Assembly (NCBI RefSeq): GCF_021049285.1
Contig: NZ_CP088017.1
Span: 1,623,380 to 1,687,379, forward strand
DNA: 64,000 nucleotides
Direction: 5' to 3'
From: Ruania halotolerans
GTDB taxonomy: Bacteria; Actinomycetota; Actinomycetes; Actinomycetales; Beutenbergiaceae
Shown here: in pieces, positions 44,051 to 53,248 of the stretch
Layout: every line of letters begins with the position of its first letter
Position numbering within the stretch: the first letter of the stretch is position 1
Notes under the pieces: model-generated
What the model was told of the DNA's origin: nothing
Seen by the model: only the letters and a program-made list of their open reading frames with translations
Databases searched by the model: none
Position numbers and translations under genes: made by a program

Positions 44051-44845
44051 TCACCGCAGCCAGTTCAGCGTGTCGCCGGTGGCGCGGGTCGGCTTGTACT
44101 CCGCCGCGACGGTTCCGCGGTAGCCGCCGGCGCGCAGACCGGCGGCGATGGCGGCGAAGTCGAGTTCTCCGGAGCCCGGCTCCCCGCGCCCCGGTGAATC
44201 GGCGAGTTGGACATGCCCGATCTCGCCCGCCCGCCGTTGCGCCACGGCTGCCACATCGACACCGTTCATGCCCAGGTGGAAGGAGTCGAACAGCAGCGCC
44301 AGCCGCGGCGAGCCGACCTCGTCGATCAGTGCCGCGACGTCCTCGTCGTCGTGCAAGGGGTAGGAACCGTTCAGTCCGCGGGCGAGCGGCTCCACCAGGA
44401 TGGTGCCGTCGATCTCGGCCACGGCCTCCGCGGCTCGTCGATAGGCCCCGACGGCGTGGGCTCGCTGGGCCTGCTCCTCGCCCTCGTCAGGCTGTCCGTA
44501 GAGCAGGTTGAACCTCCGGACTCCGGTGGCGCGTGCCAGGCGCAGGAGTGCGCCCGTCGAACGATCGAGCTCCTCGGCGCGCTCGGGCCGGCAGGTCACG
44601 CCGCGCTCGCCGCCGGGCATGTCGCCGGCGTAGAAGTTCAGGCCGATCAGTTGCACGCCGGCGTCGGCGATCCGCGCGGCGACCTCGTCCACCCGGTCGT
44701 TTCCCGGGTGCGGTTCGGTGAACGGCCACCAGCTCTCCACGGTGCGGAAGCCGGCGTCGGCTGCGGCCTGGAAGCGGTCGAGGTAGTGGACCTCGGTGAA
44801 CAGGAGGGACACATTGGCGCTGACGTCGTAGTCGTTGAACTGCAT
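44051..44845 (-). CDS. hyi: Hydroxypyruvate isomerase-like TIM-barrel enzyme
   Basis: 264 aa AP-endonuclease-2-type barrel. Known Hyi interconverts hydroxypyruvate and tartronate semialdehyde; OtnI relatives act on 2-oxo-tetronates. Metal/catalytic residues: Glu in ILVEPLA, Asp and His in LLFDSFHLG, His in IGHVQLADSPGRGEPG, Glu in VAAEYKP. N-terminal ANVSLLFTEVHYLDRFQAAADAGF is typical of Hyi. ATG 44845 is chosen, with AAGGTGGG upstream; the remaining upstream codons would overlap the operator. It is divergent from the GH-A-like gene at 44917, sharing a FadR-type operator. With the GlxR-like and glycerate kinase genes it defines the glycerate route. Confidence 0.88.
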   Translation of the reverse strand: MQFNDYDVSANVSLLFTEVHYLDRFQAAADAGFRTVESWWPFTEPHPGNDRVDEVAARIADAGVQLIGLNFYAGDMPGGERGVTCRPERAEELDRSTGALLRLARATGVRRFNLLYGQPDEGEEQAQRAHAVGAYRRAAEAVAEIDGTILVEPLARGLNGSYPLHDDEDVAALIDEVGSPRLALLFDSFHLGMNGVDVAAVAQRRAGEIGHVQLADSPGRGEPGSGELDFAAIAAGLRAGGYRGTVAAEYKPTRATGDTLNWLR

Positions 44846-44882
44846 GAGCCCACCTTGCCATAGTTGTGCTCGACATGTAAGC

Positions 44883-44894
44883 ATGTATGACAAT
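44883..44894. promoter_or_regulatory. FadR-type operator between hyi and the first GH-A-like gene
   Basis: ATGTATGACAAT (reverse complement ATTGTCATACAT) matches the FadR-subfamily pattern TNGTNNNACNA at all but one fixed position. It matches the box before the transporter operon (50012-50024) at 10 of 12 positions. It is the probable target of the GntR/FCD protein encoded at 43250-43921. Confidence 0.55.
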
Positions 44895-44916
44895 CAGCGA
44901 CGATCGGAGAACAGCG

Positions 44917-47037
44917 GTGACGCTCACGCACGCACAACCCGGCGAGGTCATTGGTCTGCGTACCCCGGAGTGGTACCGCGGTGCCACCCGATGGACGCAG
45001 CTGACCTTCACCGACGACGATCCGGCCACTCTGGACGTGGACTTCTGGATCGACGTGATGCGCCGGTCCGCCTCGAATGCGCTGTGCCTGAGCGCCGGCG
45101 GCTACATGGCCTTCTATCCCACCCAGATCCCGTGGCACCACCGCAGCGCCTTCCTCGGCGACACCGACCCCTTCGGGGCCCTCGTGGAGGGGGCGCGATC
45201 GCTGGGCATGCACGTGATGGCCCGGGTGGACCCGCACGCCATCCACCAGGACGCCGCCGACGCCCACCCCGAGTGGCTGGCCCGGGACGAGGACGGCCAG
45301 CCGATCCCGCACAGTTCGGTGCCGGGCCTGTGGTGGACCGACCCGTTCAGCAGCTACCACACCGAGTTCACCACCGAGGTCGCCCGCGAGATCGTGCGCG
45401 AGTACGACGTCGACGCGGTCTTCGCCAATCGCTGGGACGGCCCCCGCTCGGTGTCCCACACCGAGGCCACGGCGCAGCGCTTCACTGCCGACACGGGCCT
45501 CGCGCTCCCGCGTGTCGCGAATCTGGATGACCCGGCCTGGCCGGCCTATGCCGCCTGGCACAGCCGCCGGCTCAGCGAATTGGTGGTGCTCTGGGATGAC
45601 GCCGTGCGGGAGATCAAACCGCACGTACGGTTCATCCCCAACCGCGGCGCCGCCCTGACCCGGGACCTGGTTCACGAGCTCGTGGATGACCGCTACCCCA
45701 TGTTCTTCGTCGACAAGCAGGGCCGTTCCGACCTGGAACCCGCCTGGACACCCGGCCGGATCGGCAAGCGGGCGCGTGGACTCTATCCCGACCGTCCCGT
45801 CGCGCTGATCACCTCGGTCGGACCGGAGCACCACGAGCTGCGCTGGAAGGACTCCGTGGCCGACCCGGAAGAGACGAAGGCCCTCGTGGTCGATGGCTTC
45901 GCCCAGGGCGCACTGCCCTGGTTCACCAAGTTCAAAGCCGAGAACTTCGATGACCGCTGGGTGCAGCCGATCGTGGACGCCTACCGGCTGCACGAGCGCT
46001 GTGAGCCCGTGATCGGGCGGCTGCGGTACACGGCCGAGGTGGCCATCCTGGATAGCCGGGGCACCGCCGGGCGTACGCCATGGACGCCGCCGCCGGGACG
46101 AGAGGCCCACGAGGACGGCGTTTACCAGGCCCTCCTGGAGGCGCGGATCCCGTTCGAGTACGTAGCCGACGAGGCGCTCAGTGCCGACCGGCTGGCCGGT
46201 ATCCGCGTGTTGGTGTTGCCGGCGACCCCCGAACTCACGCCGCAGCAGGTGGGCGTGATCGAGGGGTTCGTGGCCGCGGGCGGCGCCGTGGTGGCTGCCC
46301 ATGACTCCAGCGTGCGGGGGCCGGCCGGCTCCCGTGAACTCGCCCTCGGTGACGTGTTCGGTGTCCGGCTGCGCCAGGATGTGCGGGGCCCGCTGAAGAA
46401 CAAGTACATGGCGATCACCGCCGATCATCCGCTGTCCGCCGGCTACGAGGGCGCCCAGCGGATCGTGGCCGGATCGCTTGTGCTCGGAGTCGAGCAGATC
46501 CCCACGGCCGAGGGCGTCACGGTCCCGTTCCGGTTCGTGCCGGACTATCCCGACCTGCCGATGGAAGAGGTCTACCCACGCGAAGCACCGGATGAGCCCG
46601 CCGTGATCGCCCGCGAGCACGCCTCCGGCGGGCGCACGGTCTACGTGGCCTTCAACATCGGGGAGATCTACTGGGAAGCCCTGCAGTCCGACCACGGACG
46701 ACTGATCGCCAACGCAGTGCGCTGGGCCCTGGCCGACTCGCCCCGCGTGCAGGTCGCCGGCCGCGGCATGGTCGACCTCGCCGTCCAGGAGGGCGAACGG
46801 GAGCTGGCCGTGAGCGTGGTCAACCTGACCAACCCGATGGCCATGCGTGGCCAGGCGCACGAGCTGATCCCGCTCACCGGCCAGAGCGTGCGGGTACGCC
46901 TGCCCGAGGGGGTGCAGGAGGCCCGCGCACGCCTCGTCGTCGCCGGAGAGGACGTTCCCGTGAGCGTGCGCGAGGGCCACGCCGAGGTTGCCCTGCCCGC
47001 CATCGACCACCTTGAGGTGGTCCACCTGACCTGGTAG
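44917..47037 (+). CDS. GH-A-like (GHL6-type) putative glycosidase with beta-galactosidase trimerization domain, paralogue 1
   Basis: 706 aa. N-terminal TIM-barrel-like domain (residues about 15-370; early motif FWIDVMRRSASNALCLSAGGYMAFYP) of the hypothetical glycosyl hydrolase 6 type, then a GH42-like Rossmann trimerization domain (LAGIRVLVLPATPELTPQQVGVIEGFVAAGGAVVAAHDSS) and a small beta domain. The strand carrying the GH42 acid/base reads DAVFANRWDG here, with no Glu, so the catalytic residues differ or are absent. GTG 44917 (VTLTHAQPG) is preferred over ATG 44887, which lies inside the operator; GGAG sits 7 nt upstream. No signal peptide. A separate paralogue lies at 48013. Confidence 0.8.
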   Translation: MTLTHAQPGEVIGLRTPEWYRGATRWTQLTFTDDDPATLDVDFWIDVMRRSASNALCLSAGGYMAFYPTQIPWHHRSAFLGDTDPFGALVEGARSLGMHVMARVDPHAIHQDAADAHPEWLARDEDGQPIPHSSVPGLWWTDPFSSYHTEFTTEVAREIVREYDVDAVFANRWDGPRSVSHTEATAQRFTADTGLALPRVANLDDPAWPAYAAWHSRRLSELVVLWDDAVREIKPHVRFIPNRGAALTRDLVHELVDDRYPMFFVDKQGRSDLEPAWTPGRIGKRARGLYPDRPVALITSVGPEHHELRWKDSVADPEETKALVVDGFAQGALPWFTKFKAENFDDRWVQPIVDAYRLHERCEPVIGRLRYTAEVAILDSRGTAGRTPWTPPPGREAHEDGVYQALLEARIPFEYVADEALSADRLAGIRVLVLPATPELTPQQVGVIEGFVAAGGAVVAAHDSSVRGPAGSRELALGDVFGVRLRQDVRGPLKNKYMAITADHPLSAGYEGAQRIVAGSLVLGVEQIPTAEGVTVPFRFVPDYPDLPMEEVYPREAPDEPAVIAREHASGGRTVYVAFNIGEIYWEALQSDHGRLIANAVRWALADSPRVQVAGRGMVDLAVQEGERELAVSVVNLTNPMAMRGQAHELIPLTGQSVRVRLPEGVQEARARLVVAGEDVPVSVREGHAEVALPAIDHLEVVHLTW

Positions 47038-47042
47038 CAGGC

Positions 47043-47068
47043 CGGGCCGCCGGTGCGCCGGCGGCCCG
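47043..47068 (+). terminator. GC-rich hairpin between GH-A-like gene and glxR-like gene
   Basis: 11-bp perfect stem (47043-47053 with 47058-47068) and 4-nt loop TGCG, 5 nt after the stop. No T-run follows. It may partly terminate or mark a processing site; the next gene starts 78 nt later. Confidence 0.55.
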
Positions 47069-47146
47069 TGCTGTGCGAACCGTAGGCCCCGGACCGGGGC
47101 ACGACCACAACCGTGCGGACGGCTGTCTGCGCGAAAGGAGGATCTC

Positions 47147-48016
47147 GTGCGAATCGGATTCATCGGACTCGGAGTCATGGGCGTGCCCATGGCGCTCAAC
47201 CTCATCAACGCCGGCCACTCGCTCACCGTGCACCGCGTCAAGGAGCGCTCCCAGGTGCTCGTGGAGGCCGGCGCCACCCCGGCCGGTTCGGCCGCCGACG
47301 TCGCCCGGGCCGCGGAGGTGGTGATCCTGATGCTCCCCGACACCCCCGACGTCGAGCACGTGCTCACCGCCGACGACGGCGTCCTCGCCGGCCTGGCGCC
47401 CGGCACCCTGGTGATCGACATGAGCTCGATCTCCCCGGTCGCCACGCGCAGCCTCGCCGAGCAGGTCGAGGCAGCCGGCGGCGGGTACGTCGACGCCCCC
47501 GTCTCCGGCGGTGAGGTGGGCGCCCGCGACGGCGCCCTGACCATCTTCGTCGGCGGCACCGATGAGGCCGTCGAGCGGGCGAGGCCGCTGCTGGAGGTCA
47601 TGGGAAAGACGATCACCCACCTCGGACCGGCCGGCTCCGGCCAGGCCACCAAGGTGGTCAACCAGATCATCGTCGGCCTCACGATCGAAGCCGTCGCCGA
47701 GGGCCTGGCCGTGGCCGAGGCCTCCGGGATCGACCCCGCCGCCGTACGTGAGGCGCTCTCGGGCGGATTTGCCTCCTCGCGCATCTTGGAGATGCACGGC
47801 AAGCGGATGGTGGAGCGCACCTTCGACCCGGGGTTCCGGATGCGGCTGCACCGCAAGGACCTGGGCCTGGCGCTCGCGGCCGCCGAGCACCACGGCACCC
47901 CGGTGCCCGGCGTGCAGGCCGTCGCCGCGCAGATGGACGCCGCAATCGCCCGCGACTGGGCCGAGCTGGACCACTCCGCGCTGTTCCGCCTGCTCACCGA
48001 GGAGCCCACCTCGTGA
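47147..48016 (+). CDS. glxR: 3-hydroxyisobutyrate dehydrogenase family, tartronate semialdehyde reductase-like
   Basis: 289 aa NAD(P)-dependent beta-hydroxyacid dehydrogenase. Rossmann start RIGFIGLGVMGVPMALNL, substrate motif DAPVSGGEVGA, catalytic Lys in GQATKVVNQ. In glyoxylate, aldarate and related routes this family reduces tartronate semialdehyde to D-glycerate, fitting the Hyi-like enzyme and the glycerate kinase in the same island. LtnD-like threonate dehydrogenases belong to the same family, so the substrate is not certain. GTG start 47147 after AAAGGAGG; the stop overlaps the next start (GTGA). Confidence 0.8.
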   Translation: MRIGFIGLGVMGVPMALNLINAGHSLTVHRVKERSQVLVEAGATPAGSAADVARAAEVVILMLPDTPDVEHVLTADDGVLAGLAPGTLVIDMSSISPVATRSLAEQVEAAGGGYVDAPVSGGEVGARDGALTIFVGGTDEAVERARPLLEVMGKTITHLGPAGSGQATKVVNQIIVGLTIEAVAEGLAVAEASGIDPAAVREALSGGFASSRILEMHGKRMVERTFDPGFRMRLHRKDLGLALAAAEHHGTPVPGVQAVAAQMDAAIARDWAELDHSALFRLLTEEPTS

Positions 48017-49995
48017 GCGAGCCCTGGTGGCACACCCCGTTCCGTACCTTCCAGACGAACCTGCGTGAGATCGACGCCGGGCTGGACGTCGAATCCGTGC
48101 TCGATGCCATCGAGGACTACGGCGCCGACACCTGGCTGCTCAGCGTGGGCGGCATCATCGCCAACTATCCGAGCGAGCTGGACTGCCAGAGCGTCAACCC
48201 CGCCCTGGCCGAGCGCGAGTCCGGCGATCTGATCGGGGACGCCGTCGCGGCAGCCCGGGCGCGCGGTATCCGGGTGCTCGGACGGATGGACTTCTCCAAG
48301 ATCGACGCCCGCCGCGCCGAGGCGAACCCCCAGTGGTGCTTCGTCAGCCCCGACGGCGCCCCGCAGCTCTACAACGGCTACCGCAGCGTCTGCCCGAGCG
48401 GTGAGTACTACCAGAGCAAGTCTTTCGATGTGATCAGCGAGGTGCTCGGCCGCTACGACCTGGCCGGGTTCTTCTTCAACTGGATGTCCTTCAACGAGCG
48501 TGACTACAGCCGCCGCTACTGGGGCGTGTGCCACTGCGAACCCTGCCTGGCCGGGTTTCGTGCATTCGCACCCGGCGTCGAGCATCCGCGCGACCCCGGC
48601 TCACCCGGCTATCGCACCTGGCAGCGCTTCGCCGCCGGCGTGCTCGATGACCTGACCGCCAGGATGCGGGCGCATGTGCGCTCTCTCGCCCCCGAGGCAG
48701 GCCTCATCCTCGGCGACCGGGCCGACATCACCTTCCACGAGGCGAACAACGCCGTCGGGCGCCCGCTATGGCACCACGCCACCGCCGAAGCAGTCAGCGC
48801 GGCCCGGTCGGGGGACCCGGCCCGGCCGGTGTTCGTCAACGCTGTGAGCTTCGTGGACATGCCCTACCGATGGGCGGGGGAGGATCCGCACCATCTCGGC
48901 CAGTACCTGCTGCAGGCCATCGCCCACGGTGCCCAGCCCTCCACCTACATCATGGGTGGCCCGGCCGACAGCCCCTTTGAGGCGCTGGACGTGGGCCGGC
49001 AGATCACGCGGTTCCATCGTGACCACGCCGACGTCTACGCCGGCCTGACCTCCACGGCGAGAGTGGCCCTGGTGCGCACGTCCGCGACCGAGGAGATCGA
49101 GCGCCGCACGTCGGAGTTCCAGGGGTGCTATCTCAGCCTCGTCGAACGCCACGTGCCCTTCGACGTGGTCCGTCAGCACCGCCTCGATCAGGTGGCCGCC
49201 GACCGGTACGACCTCGTGGTGGTGCCCGACGGCGGGGCGTTGCGCCCCGAGGAGGTCTCCGCCCTGGAGGGCGTACTGGCCGCCGGTGGCACCGTGGCGC
49301 TGACCGGGGATTCGGGCTGGTCCGAGGGTGCCCTGCAGCTCGCAGGCGATGTGGCCACGCAGAAGGCGGTGTTCGCCACCGAGGAGTCGGTGCGCTCGCT
49401 GCACCTACCCGTGGGCGAGAACGAGGGAGACCTGACCCCCGTCGTCGGCGGCTTCGCCGTGCTCGAGCCCGGGCCGCAGGCACGCTCGGGCTGGCACGCC
49501 TGGGGCCGGGCGCTGTATGGCCCGCCGGAGAAGTGCTACGGGCACGACCGCACGGGTCATCCCGGCTGGGTCAGTGCCGATGTGGGCCCCGGGCGGCTGG
49601 TGGTGCTGCCGTGGCGCCCGGGCCTGGTCTATCGCGAGGTCGGGCTGTCCCGCGTGCGCGACGCCTGGGTGGCCACGGTGCTGGAGCAGACCCGCGCGGA
49701 GGGCGGGCTCGCCGTCGGGACCGACCTGCCCGAGCAGCTGCAGATCGTGCCCGGGCGAAGTTCGGCCGGCCCGGTGATCCACCTGCTGAACCGCTCAGGT
49801 GACGCCTCGCAGCGGTTCGTCCAGCCGCTGCCGATCGCTCCCGGCACGGTGCGCCTCCGGCTTGAGCGCGACCCCACCAGGGCGCGCGCTCTGGTGGCCG
49901 GAGTGGACCTGAACTGGACTCGTGAGGGCGAGGAGGTGGTGATCCACACCCCGCAGATCGGGGCGTTCGACGTCCTGAACCTCACAGGCGCATAA
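48013..49995 (+). CDS. GH-A-like (GHL6-type) putative glycosidase, paralogue 2, with Cys cluster
   Basis: 660 aa, same domain order as the protein at 44917: barrel (residues 1-340), trimerization-like Rossmann domain (YDLVVVPDGGALRPEEVSALEGVLAAGGTVALTG), C-terminal beta domain. Its strand-4 region is DLAGFFFNWMSFNE followed by RYWGVCHCEPCLAGF; this closely resembles the GH42 zinc-site segment SCYCQNCAAGY of the gene at 2389, although the GH42 catalytic Glu is not at the equivalent place. Likely acts on a sugar or oligosaccharide. The GTG at 48013 overlaps glxR (GTGA). No signal peptide. Confidence 0.8.
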   Translation: MSEPWWHTPFRTFQTNLREIDAGLDVESVLDAIEDYGADTWLLSVGGIIANYPSELDCQSVNPALAERESGDLIGDAVAAARARGIRVLGRMDFSKIDARRAEANPQWCFVSPDGAPQLYNGYRSVCPSGEYYQSKSFDVISEVLGRYDLAGFFFNWMSFNERDYSRRYWGVCHCEPCLAGFRAFAPGVEHPRDPGSPGYRTWQRFAAGVLDDLTARMRAHVRSLAPEAGLILGDRADITFHEANNAVGRPLWHHATAEAVSAARSGDPARPVFVNAVSFVDMPYRWAGEDPHHLGQYLLQAIAHGAQPSTYIMGGPADSPFEALDVGRQITRFHRDHADVYAGLTSTARVALVRTSATEEIERRTSEFQGCYLSLVERHVPFDVVRQHRLDQVAADRYDLVVVPDGGALRPEEVSALEGVLAAGGTVALTGDSGWSEGALQLAGDVATQKAVFATEESVRSLHLPVGENEGDLTPVVGGFAVLEPGPQARSGWHAWGRALYGPPEKCYGHDRTGHPGWVSADVGPGRLVVLPWRPGLVYREVGLSRVRDAWVATVLEQTRAEGGLAVGTDLPEQLQIVPGRSSAGPVIHLLNRSGDASQRFVQPLPIAPGTVRLRLERDPTRARALVAGVDLNWTREGEEVVIHTPQIGAFDVLNLTGA

Positions 49996-50011
49996 CAACT
50001 ATACGTGTACT

Positions 50012-50024
50012 ATTGACATACAAT
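50012..50024. promoter_or_regulatory. FadR-type operator overlapping the -10 box of the transporter operon
   Basis: ATTGACATACAAT resembles the box at 44883-44894 (10 of 12). It overlaps TACAAT (50019-50024), a good -10 box. Both sites would allow a single GntR/FCD regulator to control the island's divergent and internal promoters. Confidence 0.5.
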
Positions 50025-50090
50025 CTGGCTGGCGCCAGAGTGATGACGGCCGATGAAGCCCACCTTTCTTCCAACGACGGGAGCACCACG

Positions 50091-51395
50091 ATGCGAGACC
50101 TCAATCGACGCACTCTTCTGATCGCCGCGGCAAGCATGGCCGGGGCCGGAACCCTTGCCGGCTGCAGCGGCGTCGGCGGCGGGGGAGGTGGCGGCGGCGA
50201 TGACGCCTCCGGCTCCGTGCGCTATGCCTTCTGGGGCAACAACGTGCGCCTGGAGAACTACCAGGACGCGTTCGATCGAATGATGGAGATCAACTCGGAC
50301 GTGACCCTGGAGACGGAGTTCGCCGAGTACAACGCATTCCAGGAGCGGATGACCACCCAGATGGCCGCCGGGAACGTGGCGGACATCTTCTGGATCCCCT
50401 CGGCATCCGTGATGAGCTACTACGCGAACGACCTGTACCGGCCGCTCAGTGGCATCTCCAGCCTCGACCTGTCCGACTTCAGCGAGCAGGATCTGCGCGA
50501 CTTCGAGCTCGCCGGTGAGTTGAACACGATGCCGCACGGGATCTTCGTGCCGGTGCTGCGCAGCAACGTCACCCTCGCCGAGGAGGACGGCGTCACGATC
50601 CCGGCGAACTGGACTTGGGATGAGCTGGCCGAGTTCGCCCGTGACTACACCGCCAACAGCGCCGATGGCCGGTTCGCATTGCCGTACAACGCCTCGCACG
50701 ACCTCACCTTCGAGGCCTGGCTGCGCCAGCACGGCGAGCAGCTGTGGACCGAGGATGGGCAGATCGGCTTCAGCGAGGACGGCCTGGCGAGCTGGGTTGA
50801 CTGGTGGGAGAAGTTGCGCGCGGACGGGGTGACTCCCGAGCTCGGTGAGCAGGACGGCGTCGAGCCCAGCTGGGAGGACGTGGGCAACCGCACCCTGATG
50901 TGGACGGGGAACTCCAACCACATCGTCGACGATGCCACCACCTTCCCGGACCAGGAGTTCGCACTGCACCACATGCCCGAGGCAGCCGATGCCCCGGACG
51001 GTCACCAGTTCCTCTACTTCCCGCGGATGGCCATTTACCAGGGCGTCAGCGATGAGCAGGCCGAGCTCGCTGGTGAAGTGGTGTCGTTCTGCACCTCGAA
51101 CTCGGAGATCCACGAATACGTGGGCCTGACGATGGGTGCTCCGGTGAGCCCGCGGGTGACCGAAGAGGTTCGCGAGTTCGCCAGCGACTACGAGCTGCAG
51201 ATGCTCGACGTGGTCACGGCGGATCGGGAGATCGAGCGCACGCCCCGCTACGAGGCGCCTCCGGGCACGAACACCTGGCGCACGGAGATGACGCGCATGC
51301 TCGAGCGGGTCACTCTCGGTGACGTCAGTGTCTCCCAGGGCGCAACCGACCTGATCGCCGAGATCAACCGCGGCATCGAACGGGCAGCGGACTGA
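50091..51395 (+). CDS. ABC sugar transporter solute-binding lipoprotein
   Basis: 434 aa family 1 binding protein. The signal has twin Arg and lipobox features: NRRTLLIAAASMAGAGTLAGC, followed by a Gly-rich spacer (eight consecutive Gly). SBP body: YAFWGNN at the N-terminus, ILPANWTWDELAEFARDY-like hinge (IPANWTWDELAEFA) and WWEKLRADGVTPE. ATG 50091 has GGGAG upstream; the 26 codons before it lie over the promoter and are non-conserved. It starts the transporter set with two permease genes right behind. The ATPase is not encoded here; a shared MsiK-type ATPase is usual in actinobacteria. Confidence 0.92.
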   Translation: MRDLNRRTLLIAAASMAGAGTLAGCSGVGGGGGGGGDDASGSVRYAFWGNNVRLENYQDAFDRMMEINSDVTLETEFAEYNAFQERMTTQMAAGNVADIFWIPSASVMSYYANDLYRPLSGISSLDLSDFSEQDLRDFELAGELNTMPHGIFVPVLRSNVTLAEEDGVTIPANWTWDELAEFARDYTANSADGRFALPYNASHDLTFEAWLRQHGEQLWTEDGQIGFSEDGLASWVDWWEKLRADGVTPELGEQDGVEPSWEDVGNRTLMWTGNSNHIVDDATTFPDQEFALHHMPEAADAPDGHQFLYFPRMAIYQGVSDEQAELAGEVVSFCTSNSEIHEYVGLTMGAPVSPRVTEEVREFASDYELQMLDVVTADREIERTPRYEAPPGTNTWRTEMTRMLERVTLGDVSVSQGATDLIAEINRGIERAAD

Positions 51396-51399
51396 GCCG

Positions 51400-52332
51400 A
51401 TGGCTGACACTCTCACCCCTGCTCGGCCGCCGGATACCCGGCGGCCGAAGGCGGGCAAACTGACCCGACAGGATGGCGCGGCGCATGTGTTCATGGCGCC
51501 GTGGTTGATCGGGCTGGTCGCGGTGACGGCGCTGCCGATGTTCGCCTCGCTGTACCTGGCCTTCACCGATTACAACATCCTCTCCAGCCCCACGTGGGTG
51601 GGCACGGAGAACTTCGAGCGGTTGGTGGGCGATGACCGGTTCTGGAGCGCGGCGGGAGTCACGGTCACCTATGTGCTGGTGTCCGTGCCGCTCCAGCTCG
51701 CCTTCGCCCTCGCGCTCGCGCTGATCCTGGACAAGGGATTACGCGGTTTGGCGATCTACCGCAGCGCCTACTATCTGCCCTCCCTGCTGGGAACCAGCGT
51801 GGCGGTGGCCGTGCTGTGGAAGCAGATCTTCGGCTTCGACGGGCTGATCAACCAGGCACTCGCCCTGGTCGGGATCGAGGGGCAGAACTGGCTGCAGAAC
51901 CCGGACACGGCGCTCGGCACTCTGATCGTGCTGAATGCGTGGACGTTCGGCTCACCGATGGTGATCTTCCTGGCGGGGCTGCGCCAAATTCCGGAGGAAC
52001 TGTACGAGGCCTCCCGGGTGGACGGCGCCTCGATCCTGCGCCAGTTCGCCTCAATCACCATCCCGCTGCTGACGCCGATCATCTTCTTCAACCTCATTCT
52101 GCAGACGATCGGATCGTTCCAGGCGTTCACCCAGGCGCACGTGATCAGCAGCGGTACCGGCGGTCCCGTGGACTCCACGCTCTTCTACACGCTCTACATC
52201 TACCAGCAGGCCTTCGTGAACTTCGATATGGGATATGCCTCTGCCCTGGCGTGGGTGCTGATGGTGGTCATCGCGATCATCACGGCTGTGCACTTCACCC
52301 TGTCGAAGCGCTGGGTCTTCTACGGAGACTGA
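51400..52332 (+). CDS. ABC sugar transporter permease (MalF/UgpA-type)
   Basis: 310 aa, six membrane helices. The coupling EAA loop is EELYEASRVDGASILRQFASITIPLL (residues about 190-215). N-terminal part LTRQDGAAHVFMAPWLIGLVAVTALPM is the usual first helix. Begins 4 nt after the binding-protein stop. Confidence 0.94.
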   Translation: MADTLTPARPPDTRRPKAGKLTRQDGAAHVFMAPWLIGLVAVTALPMFASLYLAFTDYNILSSPTWVGTENFERLVGDDRFWSAAGVTVTYVLVSVPLQLAFALALALILDKGLRGLAIYRSAYYLPSLLGTSVAVAVLWKQIFGFDGLINQALALVGIEGQNWLQNPDTALGTLIVLNAWTFGSPMVIFLAGLRQIPEELYEASRVDGASILRQFASITIPLLTPIIFFNLILQTIGSFQAFTQAHVISSGTGGPVDSTLFYTLYIYQQAFVNFDMGYASALAWVLMVVIAIITAVHFTLSKRWVFYGD

Positions 52333-52333
52333 C

Positions 52334-53248
52334 ATGACCGCTCCCACTCTCGACTCCCGACGCTCCCCGAGCACTCCTGGCGACCCACCGGAGCGGACAG
52401 TCCTTCCGTCCGTGCGCCGGGTCCGGCGGCGCAACAGCATCCTGCGGCATTCCGGGCTCATCCTGTTCGGGCTCTTCATGCTCTACCCGCTGGCCTGGAT
52501 GGCGGTGAGCGCGTTCAAACCGGGCTACCTCGTCCTGACTGACCCGAGCCTGATCCCCACTGAACTCACCCTGGAGAACTTCCGCAACGGCTGGTACGTC
52601 GGGAACCTCTCGTTCCTGGTGTTCTTCGGCAACTCGTTCGTGGTGGCCGGCAGCGCGATCATCGGCAACCTGATCTCGTGCTCGCTGACCGCTTACGCCT
52701 TGGCGCGCCTGAACTTCCGGGCGCGCAAGGTCTACTTCGGGATCGTGCTGGCCTCGGTGATGCTGCCCATGCACGCGACGATGATCCCGCAGTACATCAT
52801 CTTCTCCGAGCTGGACCTGGTGAACACGTTCATCCCGCTGGTGCTGCCGAAGTTCCTGGCCACCGATGCCTTCTTCATCTTCTTGATGGTGCAGTTCATC
52901 CGCGGCATCCCGCGTGAGCTCGATCAGGCCGCGTTCGTGGACGGGGCCGGACCGTTCCGGACCTTCTGGTACATCATCCTGCCGCTGATGAAGCCCGCGC
53001 TGATCACCACCACGATCTTCACCTTCATCTGGACCTGGAACGACTTCTTCGGCCAGCTGATCTACCTCACCGATACCTCGGTGTACACGGTGCCGATCGC
53101 GCTGAACGCGTTGGTGGACTCGCAATCGAACCAGGGAGTGGGCACGCTGATGGCGATGTCGTTGCTCTCCTTGGTGCCGATCCTGTGCTTCTTCGCCTTC
53201 GCGCAGAAGTACCTGATTCGCGGGATCGCCACCACGGGCTTGAAATGA
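52334..53248 (+). CDS. ABC sugar transporter permease (MalG/UgpE-type)
   Basis: 304 aa, six helices, EAA loop RELDQAAFVDGAGPFRTFWYIILPLMKPAL. ATG at 52334, 1 nt after the previous stop. Its stop overlaps the start of the dehydrogenase gene (ATGA). The two permeases form the channel for the sugar imported in this island. Confidence 0.94.
   Translation: MTAPTLDSRRSPSTPGDPPERTVLPSVRRVRRRNSILRHSGLILFGLFMLYPLAWMAVSAFKPGYLVLTDPSLIPTELTLENFRNGWYVGNLSFLVFFGNSFVVAGSAIIGNLISCSLTAYALARLNFRARKVYFGIVLASVMLPMHATMIPQYIIFSELDLVNTFIPLVLPKFLATDAFFIFLMVQFIRGIPRELDQAAFVDGAGPFRTFWYIILPLMKPALITTTIFTFIWTWNDFFGQLIYLTDTSVYTVPIALNALVDSQSNQGVGTLMAMSLLSLVPILCFFAFAQKYLIRGIATTGLK

Noticed and set aside
44647-48585. A 1312-codon minus-strand open frame across the catabolic island
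   Set aside because: It is antisense to three well-supported genes with clear motifs. High G/C third-position bias removes stops from the opposite strand, so long shadows are expected. Its translation has no recognisable domain.
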